The notes: generated by a model not told the origin, from the letters alone. A DNA stretch of 11,859 nucleotides from Geoglobus sp. (GCA_027016965.1 JALURI010000141.1:1-11859), one strand, 5' to 3'. Positions 1 through 7,556 are shown, counted from the stretch's first letter. Made by a program: numbers and translations.

Positions 1-1484
1 CTATTGCCCTGCTCGGTTATGATGGTCTGCCATATATTATTGGTTGGACTCTCGGATATGTTATTGCTGCAGTTCTGATAGCACCATTCGTCAGAAGATC
101 AGGAACATACACTGTTCCAGAGTTCATCGAGACAAGATCATCCAACTGGCCTGTTGCGAGAGTCATTGCTGTGCTGATGCTGTTCGTTGTATCATTCACA
201 TACTTGGTTGCCCAGCTGGTTGCAACAGGAGTCATTATAGGAAGATTCCTTGGAATTCCAGCAGTTTTTGGAGCCATGCTTGGATCTCTCTTAGTCATAC
301 TCTTCGCAGGAACAGGTGGGTGGAGAAGTGTTGTCTGGGTTCAGGTCACCCAGTACTGGGTGCTGATTGTTGCATACTGGATCGGTTTTATGCTTGCTGC
401 GGCAAAAGCTGGAATCTTCAAGCCCTGGCCACACATAGGCTATGGAGCTCTTCTTTCAGGACTTGAGGCAAGAGAGACAGCTTTTGGACTTGCACACTTT
501 ACACAGCCATTCAAAACATCGTTTGCAGGAGGTACAAATCTTGTAAACTGGATTCTCGGAGCCTTAGCTTTGATGCTCGGAACAGTTGGTCTGCCACATG
601 TGCTTTCCCAGTTCTATCTGGTTAAAGACGTGAGAACTGCAAGATACGGAGTTGGATGGGGACTCACATTCATCGGACTGCTTTACCTGACAGCTCCAGT
701 TTATGCCATTCTTGCAAGATCTGCATTCTCTCAGGTCTGGGGAATGCCAATTGAGCAGGCTAAGCAGGTTGGATGGATTCAGAAATGGCTGCCAACAGGA
801 CTTGTAAAAATAGCGGATGCAAACAACAATGGATTGCTTGATGTCAAGGAACTATCATTCCATAAAGACATTGTCGTCATAGGAATGCCAGATATGTGGG
901 GACTTGCTTGGTGGGTTGCTGTTGTTGTTGCTGTTGGTGGTCTGGCTGCAGCTCTGAGTACAGCCAACGGACTGATGATGGTCATGACTGTTGGTGCAAC
1001 AAGAGACATCTACAAGAGGTTCATAAATCCAAATGTCTCTGAAGAAAGAGAGGTCTGGGTTGGCAGAGGAATGCTTATCCTTCTTGCGCTCATATCTGCA
1101 TTTGCAGGTGCAAGAGCTATTCAGGATCCAACCTTCAGCAAATACGTCGCTCTGCTTGTCGGATGGGCTTTCGTCTTTGCATCGAGCCTGTTTACGCCAT
1201 CAATCATAATGGGTATCTTCTGGAAAGGTCTCAATAGATACGGCATTGTAGCAGGAATGGTCGCCGGATTGCTGGTTTCATTCCCGTACATAGCCGGCGT
1301 TGGCCTGTTCGGAATGGCACCGATTGAGATTGCTGGCGGTAAAATCGGAACAATCGCATGGGGTGTTGTTGGATTCCTTGTCCATCTGATCGTTGCAGTT
1401 GTTGTATCTCTTGCAACGGGAGCTGAAAAAGCCAATCCACCAGAAACAATCCAGTTCGTTGACAGAATGAAAATACCAGAGTAA
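1..1484 (+). CDS. Sodium:solute symporter, acetate-permease/VC_2705-like (5' truncated by window edge)
   Basis: The reading frame is open from the window start (first full codon at 3) to TAA at 1482-1484, giving 493 visible residues. The N-terminus, probably a few tens of residues with the first membrane helix or two, lies outside. Many hydrophobic helices are visible, with SSS-family sequence such as YTVPEFIETR near the start, FTYLVAQLVATGVIIGRFL and GLPHVLSQFYLVKD. The closest match I recognise is the ActP/VC_2705 branch of the SSS family, which couples Na+ to uptake of small carboxylates in the cytoplasmic membrane. Acetate is the likeliest substrate but is not proven by sequence. Residues 272-283 (counted from base 3) form a canonical EF-hand-like acidic loop between membrane segments. 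Bacterial relatives usually follow a small DUF4212 membrane protein, which would lie upstream here. A DUF294 gene follows 49 bases downstream. The internal ATG at 171 is not the start, because family-like sequence continues upstream of it. Confidence 0.9.
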   Translation, partial: IALLGYDGLPYIIGWTLGYVIAAVLIAPFVRRSGTYTVPEFIETRSSNWPVARVIAVLMLFVVSFTYLVAQLVATGVIIGRFLGIPAVFGAMLGSLLVILFAGTGGWRSVVWVQVTQYWVLIVAYWIGFMLAAAKAGIFKPWPHIGYGALLSGLEARETAFGLAHFTQPFKTSFAGGTNLVNWILGALALMLGTVGLPHVLSQFYLVKDVRTARYGVGWGLTFIGLLYLTAPVYAILARSAFSQVWGMPIEQAKQVGWIQKWLPTGLVKIADANNNGLLDVKELSFHKDIVVIGMPDMWGLAWWVAVVVAVGGLAAALSTANGLMMVMTVGATRDIYKRFINPNVSEEREVWVGRGMLILLALISAFAGARAIQDPTFSKYVALLVGWAFVFASSLFTPSIIMGIFWKGLNRYGIVAGMVAGLLVSFPYIAGVGLFGMAPIEIAGGKIGTIAWGVVGFLVHLIVAVVVSLATGAEKANPPETIQFVDRMKIPE

Positions 1485-1500
1485 CACAGGTTTCTGGAAA

Positions 1501-1516
1501 ATTTTTTATTTTTTTA
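1501..1516 (+). terminator. T-rich tract after the symporter (likely archaeal oligo-T terminator)
   Basis: Two T runs (6 and 7 bases) split by one A begin 17 bases after the symporter stop. Archaeal RNA polymerase often terminates at oligo-T tracts without a hairpin. The same tract overlaps the TATA-like element proposed for the next gene, so it may do both jobs or only one. Confidence 0.45.
1502..1509 (+). promoter_or_regulatory. TATA-like element for the CBS-DUF294 gene at 1534
   Basis: TTTTTTAT, preceded by the purine-rich TGGAAAA (possible BRE), is centred about 28 bases before the ATG at 1534. Archaeal transcription starts about 25 bases after the TATA centre, so the mRNA would begin at or next to the ATG and be leaderless. 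No Shine-Dalgarno sequence is visible before the ATG, which agrees. The element is embedded in a T-rich tract, so it is less certain than the other promoters. Confidence 0.45.
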
Positions 1517-1533
1517 TTGTTTGAAATTTACTG

Positions 1534-2856
1534 ATGACTGATTTTAGAAAGGTTAAAGAATTCATCAGAAGGCAGCCTGTATTTGTCAGTTCAAATTTTA
1601 CAATAAGGGAATGTGCAGAATTAATGGACAGGGAAAAGATCTCGAGTGTTGTGGTTATGGACAATGGTAAGCCGAAAGCGTTTTTTACTGAATCTGACCT
1701 GAGAAGGGTTGTTGGGGAGAGTGTGAATCTTTCAAGCAGAGTTCTGGATTTTGCAACAACCAGACTTGTAACTGTAGATTCAGATTCACCAATTTTTAAC
1801 GCACTTTCGGTGATGATAGAAAACAATGTCAAGCATCTGGCTGTCATTGAAGATGGAGATATTGTTGGTGTGGTCACTCTCAGAGACATAGCTCTTGATC
1901 TTGCCCCAAAGCATGTCAAGTACACTGCGAGAATTCACAACGCAGCCAGTCTTGAGGTTATCAGAGAGACCGTAGAAAGCTTCAAGAATGAGCTGAAAGA
2001 GGAGGCTGAGAACTACATAAAGCATCCTGAGATTGTGGATCCATATATTTTCTTCTCTGAAATCTCCCATGTGGTTGATGCGATGATAATAACCGCATCC
2101 AGATTTACGTCCATGCCCGAATCGGGATTTGTTTACGCCATCACCGGAAGTGGAGGGAGAAGAGAACAGTTTCTTTTGACCGACAGAGATACTATATCAG
2201 TATATTATGACGAAAATTCCTTAGAATGGTTTGCTGAGTTTGAAAGAGTTCTCGATGGTCTTGGATTTCCAGGATGTGAACATGGTTACACTTCAGACAG
2301 GTTTTTCATTAAATATCCGGAAGGAGAAAAGATCTGCTCAGAATGGGCAAGAAACGTTGACAGGAATATTGTTAACATAGCCCTTATTGCAGATGCAAGA
2401 TACTTGCTTGGAGAAAAAAAGATCCTGGAGGAATTTAAGGAATGTTTCACAGAAAAACTGTATCGAAACAGGTTTGTTATTCTCAATTCCCTCAGATACC
2501 GGCCAGCACTCAACATTTTTGGGAATTTGAAGGAAACATTCAACTACAAAGCTGGAGCGGTTGCCCCCATAGAATATCCTGTGAGAGCCTTAGCAATAAC
2601 AAACGGCATCTTTGATGTTACAAACACACTCGATAGAATAACTGTCCTGGGGGAGGAGAAGATAATATCCGGTGATATGGCTGATGATCTTGAACATGCG
2701 TACACGGTTCTTATGAGGAGAAAAATCTGGCTTCAGGCTCAGAATCTCAAAGATTTCAGAGCCTCAAAAGCAAATCCAATGGAAAGGGCTATGGTTAAGG
2801 ATGCATTAAAAACTGTCAAGAGGTTTCAGAGTTACATCGAGAGAAATTACATCTGA
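1534..2856 (+). CDS. CBS-pair protein with intact GlnD-like (DUF294) nucleotidyltransferase domain
   Basis: 440 residues. Two CBS motifs fill about residues 8-65 and 72-128; such pairs bind adenine nucleotides and act as energy or ligand sensors. A linker helix region follows, then a DUF294 nucleotidyltransferase-like domain with GSGGRREQ at 205-212 and TDRDT at 216-220. These match the GSxGRxE...(S/T)DxD metal/nucleotide signature of GlnD/GlnE-type enzymes, with D217 and D219 the likely catalytic aspartates. Residues from about 300 to 437 match the helical DUF294 C-terminal domain (for example NTLDRITVL and ADDLEHAYTVLMRRK). It is probably a cytoplasmic protein that transfers a nucleotidyl group to an unknown target. 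Its place directly after a symporter gene suggests a link to transport control, but the substrate is unknown. ATG 1534 is chosen because a TATA-like element lies 28 bases upstream. The gene converges with the exonuclease gene, leaving only 2 bases between stop codons. Confidence 0.85.
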   Translation: MTDFRKVKEFIRRQPVFVSSNFTIRECAELMDREKISSVVVMDNGKPKAFFTESDLRRVVGESVNLSSRVLDFATTRLVTVDSDSPIFNALSVMIENNVKHLAVIEDGDIVGVVTLRDIALDLAPKHVKYTARIHNAASLEVIRETVESFKNELKEEAENYIKHPEIVDPYIFFSEISHVVDAMIITASRFTSMPESGFVYAITGSGGRREQFLLTDRDTISVYYDENSLEWFAEFERVLDGLGFPGCEHGYTSDRFFIKYPEGEKICSEWARNVDRNIVNIALIADARYLLGEKKILEEFKECFTEKLYRNRFVILNSLRYRPALNIFGNLKETFNYKAGAVAPIEYPVRALAITNGIFDVTNTLDRITVLGEEKIISGDMADDLEHAYTVLMRRKIWLQAQNLKDFRASKANPMERAMVKDALKTVKRFQSYIERNYI

Positions 2857-2858
2857 AC

Positions 2859-3461
2859 TCAGAAAAACGTGACTTTTTTTCCAAACCTCATGAGATCCTC
2901 TATCCTTACATCGTATTCCTGAATCTGCGAAAGCTGTTTCAGAAATATATAGGCAGTTGCAAATGCATCACCCATTGCTGAGTGTCTGGTGAACCCTTCT
3001 ATTCTGTAAATTTTCAGCAGAGTATCGAAATCCAGTTTAAAGTTTACAACTCTCCCCCTCCTCTTGATTAACCAGTTTTCAATTTCAGCAATGTCGAGGC
3101 ATCTGCCTGTCCTGAGTTTTTTCTTAAGTTTTCTCTTGAATGCGTTTTTCAGAAATTCCACATCAATATTGACCGCATATCCAACCACAACTGAATTCGC
3201 TACTGCTTTTTCTATTTTCTTCGCCACCTCATAAAACTCGGGCGCATTTAGCAGGTCATTTTCGGTAATCCCATGGTATTTTATTGAGGTTATCCTGAAT
3301 TTTTCCGGTTTTATGAGTGTAAAATAGCTTTCATCCATGTGAAGCTTCATGCCTCTTACTGGAATGGAGGCAAATGCAATTATCTCATCTTTTTTTGTAT
3401 TCAGTCCTGTGGTCTCCACATCTATAACCACGTAGTTCTCGTTCAGTATGTTCATCCCCAT
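2859..3461 (-). CDS. DnaQ-like DEDDh 3'-5' exonuclease
   Basis: 200 residues, a single exonuclease domain. Exo I is DVETTG (D14, E16), Exo II carries D100 in GYAVNIDVEFL, and Exo III is HSAMGDAFATA (H160, D165). All five DEDDh catalytic residues are therefore present. The family removes nucleotides from 3' ends of DNA or RNA with two Mg2+ or Mn2+ ions. The usual HN before the Exo II aspartate is replaced, giving a VGYxxxxD pattern that I associate with exonucleases encoded next to DUF294 proteins rather than with replicative proofreading subunits. The first ATG (3461) overlaps the end of the upstream DUF294 gene by 10 bases. A second in-frame ATG at 3455 would give an ATGA stop/start overlap and a protein two residues shorter. 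Either way the two genes are translationally coupled. The substrate is unknown: nucleic acid, short oligonucleotide and nucleotide-modified protein are all possible. Confidence 0.88.
   Translation of the reverse strand: MGMNILNENYVVIDVETTGLNTKKDEIIAFASIPVRGMKLHMDESYFTLIKPEKFRITSIKYHGITENDLLNAPEFYEVAKKIEKAVANSVVVGYAVNIDVEFLKNAFKRKLKKKLRTGRCLDIAEIENWLIKRRGRVVNFKLDFDTLLKIYRIEGFTRHSAMGDAFATAYIFLKQLSQIQEYDVRIEDLMRFGKKVTFF
2874..2880 (+). terminator. T7 run after the CBS-DUF294 gene
   Basis: A run of seven T begins 18 bases after the stop at 2856. It lies inside the last codons of the opposing exonuclease gene, where it encodes part of the terminal KKVTFF. It could act as the oligo-T terminator of the plus-strand transcript. 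No hairpin is evident. Confidence 0.35.
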
Positions 3462-5044
3462 GTTCTCATCTCTTCCCTAAGAGCATTTCTAAATGTCCTG
3501 ATAACACTCACCGATTTTTTGAGAATTATTGAATCTGTCTTGCTTTTATCCCCAAAAATTGTCTCTCTGAGTCTGATCAGCTTTATTGCAGAGTATATCT
3601 CAGATGTCAGAGAAAGGATTTCCGGACTAAGTGACATTGATCTGACTCTTTCCGAAGTGGTTTTGGATGTGAACTCACCCCTGTAAACAACCCAGAGCCT
3701 CGCAATCTTCTCCACTCTCGCATCACAGTTTTCAGGTGTTATTTTTTCTCTTAATTCCCTTTTTAGAAGAGATAAAACCTCTTCTTTTCTGCTTTCAACT
3801 GATTTTCCAATTTCTTCTTTAAATGAGATATATCTTGCTCCACTACCTGAGATATATCTGGAATCTGCAAGTTCAATCATATCTGAAAGGTTTTCGTTTT
3901 TCAAGAACTCATCTGCATTCATTACAGAGTAATAATCGGAAAAATTGGCGTTTTCCACACTCCCATCAATGACCAGAAGCCTGTAGATTGGGGGAAGTAT
4001 AAGCTCTCGTCTGCCAAAATCTCCAATTATTGCTACTGTTGCAGACTCTTTTGCAGTTTGTTTCAGTATCTGTCTGAGTATCTGGTCAAAAACTGGAATA
4101 TAGATTGATGAGATGGTCTCATAATTCAATCCTGACCTGAGCATGTTCTTCATTGAAGAGAGCACGTCTTTTGTGAGATCTTCAAGCTGTGCGAGGTCTT
4201 CAATTTTTTTTACAATTTTTGGATAGTTCAGAAGTGATGATCTGGGTTCAAAGCTCTTCATCAGATCCTTTATTGTTATAACTCCCTCAAGTCTGCCATC
4301 TTTTGCAACAGCCAAATGATTCACCGCGCTTTCAATGAATTTGATGTATGCATCAAGCAGTGATGATGAGAGATCAACCGCAACAACCGGACTGCTCATC
4401 ACACTCTCAGCCCCCGATGTCAGTGGTATATCTCTGGCAAGGGCATCGATTATGTCAGTATGTGTTATTATTCCAATTGGATTTCCTTTTCTGTTTACAA
4501 CAATTATACTTCCAACTCCCTTCTCTTTCATGATACTTACAATCTCCTTGAGAGGTGATTCAGGATCGCATGTGACCGGTTCCCGAAAGATAACATCTGA
4601 AACCTTTTTTGAGAAAAGAGCCATTAGCTCATCTTCCTCAAAATGGAATATCTCGCTGAATCTCATTCTGAGGATTTTCTCTATGAACTCTGCAAATTCC
4701 TGATTTCTCTCCATCATCTCTTCAATATCCTTTGCCCTGAACTCAAAACAGATTGTATCAGCAATAGCCCTTCCTTCAAATTCGGTTTTCTCTTTTTTTA
4801 TTGCAGAAGAAAGCCCTGTGAATTCGTTGTTTCCTATCACCTCCACAAGATCCTCTCCATCAAAAAGTCCAAGCTCTCCGTCTCTTACAAGATATATCCT
4901 GTCAAGGACCCTTCCCTTCTTGAAAACTGTTTTTCCGGTTTTGTAGAGGGAAACATGCATGTTTTTGATGAGTTCATCTATCTGCTCTTCATCAAGATAG
5001 CTGAATGGTTTTATTTTTGTTAGGTAGTCTGATGGCGGTAACAT
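3452..5044 (-). CDS. cNMP-binding/CBS-pair/DUF294 protein with degenerate nucleotidyltransferase motif
   Basis: 530 residues. Residues about 8-130 look like a cyclic-nucleotide-binding beta-roll (YKTGKTVFKKG, IYLVRDGELGLF, then GRAIADT near the phosphate cassette position). Two CBS motifs follow at about 146-203 and 212-268. A DUF294 nucleotidyltransferase-like region begins near 290 and a helical DUF294 C-terminal part spans about 400-530. This is the standard order of bacterial cNMP-CBS-DUF294 proteins. The catalytic signature is broken: GDFGRREL (341-348) is followed by PPIYR where (S/T)DxD is expected, so both metal-binding aspartates appear lost. I infer a sensor or regulatory role rather than catalysis. 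The start is firm: an in-frame TGA lies just upstream of ATG 5044, and a TATA-like element is centred about 28 bases before it. It is co-transcribed with the overlapping exonuclease gene. Confidence 0.85.
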   Translation of the reverse strand: MLPPSDYLTKIKPFSYLDEEQIDELIKNMHVSLYKTGKTVFKKGRVLDRIYLVRDGELGLFDGEDLVEVIGNNEFTGLSSAIKKEKTEFEGRAIADTICFEFRAKDIEEMMERNQEFAEFIEKILRMRFSEIFHFEEDELMALFSKKVSDVIFREPVTCDPESPLKEIVSIMKEKGVGSIIVVNRKGNPIGIITHTDIIDALARDIPLTSGAESVMSSPVVAVDLSSSLLDAYIKFIESAVNHLAVAKDGRLEGVITIKDLMKSFEPRSSLLNYPKIVKKIEDLAQLEDLTKDVLSSMKNMLRSGLNYETISSIYIPVFDQILRQILKQTAKESATVAIIGDFGRRELILPPIYRLLVIDGSVENANFSDYYSVMNADEFLKNENLSDMIELADSRYISGSGARYISFKEEIGKSVESRKEEVLSLLKRELREKITPENCDARVEKIARLWVVYRGEFTSKTTSERVRSMSLSPEILSLTSEIYSAIKLIRLRETIFGDKSKTDSIILKKSVSVIRTFRNALREEMRTWG

Positions 5045-5068
5045 ACATCATTGTTTTTCACGATGAAT

Positions 5069-5076
5069 TTTAAAAA
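5069..5076 (-). promoter_or_regulatory. TATA-like element for the cNMP-CBS-DUF294 gene
   Basis: On the minus strand this reads TTTTTAAA, centred about 28 bases before the ATG at 5044. It predicts a leaderless transcript for the DUF294-exonuclease operon. It sits about 55 bases from the divergent argF TATA element, so the two promoters share one 111-base intergenic region. Confidence 0.55.
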
Positions 5077-5126
5077 TCTGTCCATTTTTCTCAGGGACTC
5101 TCTGATACCGATTGGTGATGGTAAAA

Positions 5127-5134
5127 TTTATTTA
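5127..5134 (+). promoter_or_regulatory. TATA-like element for argF-nadE
   Basis: TTTATTTA lies within a longer AT-rich stretch (5123-5137) after GGTAAAA, a plausible BRE. Its centre is about 26 bases before the ATG at 5156, so transcription should begin at the start codon. This also argues against the upstream in-frame ATG at 5051, which would place the promoter inside the coding region. Confidence 0.6.
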
Positions 5135-5155
5135 AATCCCATCGTCATTTCTCGT

Positions 5156-6058
5156 ATGCCAGAACATCTTATTTCACTTTCAGATCTCACCAAGTCCGAG
5201 ATACTTGATATTCTCATTCTTGCAGAAAAGCTGAAGGATGAGAGAAAAAGGGGTATTTTGAGGGACTATCTCAAAAATAAAAACCTTGCCATGGTATTCG
5301 AGCTTCCATCGACAAGGACAAGGGTGAGTTTTGAAGTGGCAATGGCTGAAGTGGGAGGTCATGCACTCTACCTTGGATGGAATGATCTTCAGCTTGGGAG
5401 AGGTGAGACGATAGCCGATACAGCAAGAGTTCTCTCCCGATATGTTTCTGCAATAATGGCGAGGGTCAGGAGCCATAAAACGATTGTGGAACTTGCAAGA
5501 AACAGCGATGTGCCTGTGATAAATGGTCTGAGCGATCTTGAGCACCCATGTCAGACTCTGGCAGATCTGCTCACAATAAAGGAGAAAAAGGGTTTCGATA
5601 TAAAGCTGGCATGGGTTGGAGATGGAAATAATGTCTGCAACTCCATGATTCTCGCATCTGCAATTCTGGGATTTGAGATGAGTGTTGCAACGCCAAGAGG
5701 ATTTGAACCTGATGGTGGGATACTGAGAATGGCTGAAGAGATTGGTGAAAAACCGGAAATAACAGACAATCCGAGTAAAGCTGTGAAAAATGCTGATGTG
5801 ATATACACAGATGTGTGGGCATCGATGGGCCAGGAGAGTGAGAGGGAGGAAAGGTTAAAAGCATTTGCGGAGTTTCAGGTTAACAGAGCCTTGGTTGAAA
5901 AAGCAAAAGATGATGTGATCATTATGCACTGTCTGCCTGCCCACAGGGGAGAGGAAATAACGGATGATGTTATTGATGGAAAACATTCTGCTGTTTTTGA
6001 TCAGGCTGAGAACAGATTGCATGCTCAGAAAGCCATCCTGATGAGGCTGATAGGATGA
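5156..6058 (+). CDS. argF: Ornithine carbamoyltransferase
   Basis: 300 residues, the usual length of the family. It transfers the carbamoyl group from carbamoyl phosphate to ornithine to give citrulline in cytoplasmic arginine synthesis. The carbamoyl-phosphate site STRTR is at 52-56 and HPCQ at 130-133. The ornithine-side motif DVWASMG is at 219-225 and HCLPAHRG at 258-265. SMG together with HCLP separates it from aspartate carbamoyltransferase. The start at 5156 (MPEHLISLSDL) is preferred because the family begins about here and a TATA element lies about 26 bases upstream. A start at 5051 would add 35 residues that look unlike the family. Its TGA overlaps the nadE ATG (ATGA), so the two genes form a coupled operon. 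Confidence 0.96.
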   Translation: MPEHLISLSDLTKSEILDILILAEKLKDERKRGILRDYLKNKNLAMVFELPSTRTRVSFEVAMAEVGGHALYLGWNDLQLGRGETIADTARVLSRYVSAIMARVRSHKTIVELARNSDVPVINGLSDLEHPCQTLADLLTIKEKKGFDIKLAWVGDGNNVCNSMILASAILGFEMSVATPRGFEPDGGILRMAEEIGEKPEITDNPSKAVKNADVIYTDVWASMGQESEREERLKAFAEFQVNRALVEKAKDDVIIMHCLPAHRGEEITDDVIDGKHSAVFDQAENRLHAQKAILMRLIG

Positions 6059-6831
6059 GCTGGGGGAGAGTGGAAGATAGAATTGTGAATTTCATAAGGA
6101 AAAGGGTTGAGTTTGCAAATGCTGATGGGGTTGTTGTTGGAGTTAGTGGTGGAGTTGACAGTGCCACAGTTGCGTTTCTGTGCGTAAAGGCTCTGGGAAA
6201 AGAGAGAGTTTTTGGTACAGTACTTCCTGAAACCGGTGTAACTCCTGAGGAGGATGTCAGAGATGCCAGAAAGATTTGCAAAATTCTTGGGATAGAATAC
6301 AGAGTTGTTGAAATAGATCCTTTTATTCAACCATTCAGGAAAGCATTTGGAGATGAGTGTATGATTGCCTTCGCCAACATAAAGCCCAGAATCAGAATGA
6401 CAATTAACTATTACTTTGCCAATAAAATGAACAGACTTGTTGCAGGAACAGGAAACAAAAGTGAACTTAAAATGGGCTACTTCACTAAATATGGAGATGG
6501 AGGAGTTGACTTTCTGCCAATTGGTGACCTCTATAAAACTGAGGTTTTTGAATTTGCAAGATATTTGGGCGTTCCTGATGAGGTAGTCAAAAAGAAACCC
6601 TCTGCAAGACTCTGGAAAGGACAGACAGATGAGGACGAGATGGGAATAAGCTATATTGAGCTTGATAAAATCCTCAAGGGCATAGAGATGGGTATGACAG
6701 CTAAAGAAATATCAGAGAAAGAAAAAATAGATTTATCTAAAATAGAAAGGGTTATTGAGGCTGTTGAAATAAGCAGACACAAAAGGGAGCTTGCACCGAT
6801 CGCTCCTGTCAGAGCATTACTGGAACTCTAA
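6055..6831 (+). CDS. nadE: NH3-dependent NAD+ synthetase
   Basis: 258 residues, typical of the short ammonia-dependent form without a glutaminase domain. It adenylates nicotinate adenine dinucleotide and amidates it with ammonia to make NAD+. The ATP PP-loop SGGVDS is at 31-36, GTGNKSE at 131-137, KYGDGGVD at 145-152 and PSARLWKGQTDEDE at 182-195. All are hallmark NadE segments. The ATG overlaps the argF stop by four bases, so expression probably depends on argF translation. No metabolic link with arginine synthesis is obvious, so the pairing is probably economy of organisation. The 3' end overlaps the convergent glucose-6-phosphate isomerase gene by 15 bases. Confidence 0.96.
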   Translation: MSWGRVEDRIVNFIRKRVEFANADGVVVGVSGGVDSATVAFLCVKALGKERVFGTVLPETGVTPEEDVRDARKICKILGIEYRVVEIDPFIQPFRKAFGDECMIAFANIKPRIRMTINYYFANKMNRLVAGTGNKSELKMGYFTKYGDGGVDFLPIGDLYKTEVFEFARYLGVPDEVVKKKPSARLWKGQTDEDEMGISYIELDKILKGIEMGMTAKEISEKEKIDLSKIERVIEAVEISRHKRELAPIAPVRALLEL

Positions 6832-7533
6832 GACCTCCTCAAACACATCTCTGTATTCATCCGGCTTTTTAAGAAATTCGAGAGCTTCAAGATCATCAAC
6901 AAGTTCGTACATGTCACCTTTGACATCAAGAACCTTTTTTGTTCTGTTTTTTGCAAATGTGAGCTCAGGAACTTCTCTGTAATTTTCATTCTTCACCCAT
7001 CCGTCCACCATCAGATAGTAGCATGCCCCTCTCAGTTGAGTATATGGCTCATATATGGATTTGAAGTCTCTGCAAACCCAGTTTGATGTTATCAGCTTTT
7101 CTTCGGTTCTGTTGATCATCACATGGCCGTATTCAGGCGGAACAATTATAACCTCACCCTCGTCAACCTCAATTATGGCAAGGCTTTCGATGACATCATC
7201 ACTCTTCCCTCTTTTCTGGAGAACAAATATTGCTTTTCCTTCCAGAACCTGATAGACCTCAGGATAACTCAGCTTTCCGGCCTTGGGATGATAATGACCA
7301 TAGGTTTTGATGTATTCCTCTCCTATTATGTTCGGTGGAGTTATGGTGTAGTCAAATCTGAGTCCTGATTTTCTAATCCTCTCTCTTTCCTCCTCATTTC
7401 TGTAGCTGTCCCTGTACATGAAATAAGCAGGAAAATTTTCATCAAGCATTTCAGGCTGATAGAGGACAGGTCTGAGATCGAAAGCATACCTTATATCTGC
7501 CTCAAACCTGTCAAAATTGGCTGTTGGTCTCAT
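6817..7533 (-). CDS. pgiA: Archaeal cupin-type glucose-6-phosphate isomerase
   Basis: 238 residues from the chosen start. It interconverts glucose 6-phosphate and fructose 6-phosphate for gluconeogenesis or glycolysis, using a cupin fold unrelated to bacterial PGI. The metal-binding cupin motif is GHYHP (H80, H82), then E92 in PEVYQVLEG and H137 in PPEYGHVMIN. The spacing fits the archaeal cPGI family. Upstream in-frame sequence reaches an ATG at 7611, adding 26 polar residues (many N, T and S) that do not look like the cupin core. I prefer 7533 because a BRE-like CGAAAA plus T-rich element lies about 28 bases before it. The 7611 start cannot be excluded: a TATA-like element around 7632-7642 sits about 26 bases before that one too. 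The C-terminal region (about 185-238) extends beyond the cupin core of the short Pyrococcus form. Confidence 0.9.
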   Translation of the reverse strand: MRPTANFDRFEADIRYAFDLRPVLYQPEMLDENFPAYFMYRDSYRNEEERERIRKSGLRFDYTITPPNIIGEEYIKTYGHYHPKAGKLSYPEVYQVLEGKAIFVLQKRGKSDDVIESLAIIEVDEGEVIIVPPEYGHVMINRTEEKLITSNWVCRDFKSIYEPYTQLRGACYYLMVDGWVKNENYREVPELTFAKNRTKKVLDVKGDMYELVDDLEALEFLKKPDEYRDVFEEVLEFQ

Positions 7534-7556
7534 GGATTGTTTCAAGGGAGTATCGT

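Noticed and set aside
779..1435. Antisense open frames within the symporter gene
   Set aside because: Their translations are low-complexity (rich in T, P, S and A), typical of the shadow of a membrane-protein gene, and no start signals are present.
5051..5155. Possible 35-residue N-terminal extension of ArgF from the ATG at 5051
   Set aside because: The stretch contains the TATA elements for both divergent genes and encodes sequence unlike the family start; ATG 5156 gives the normal length of 300 residues.
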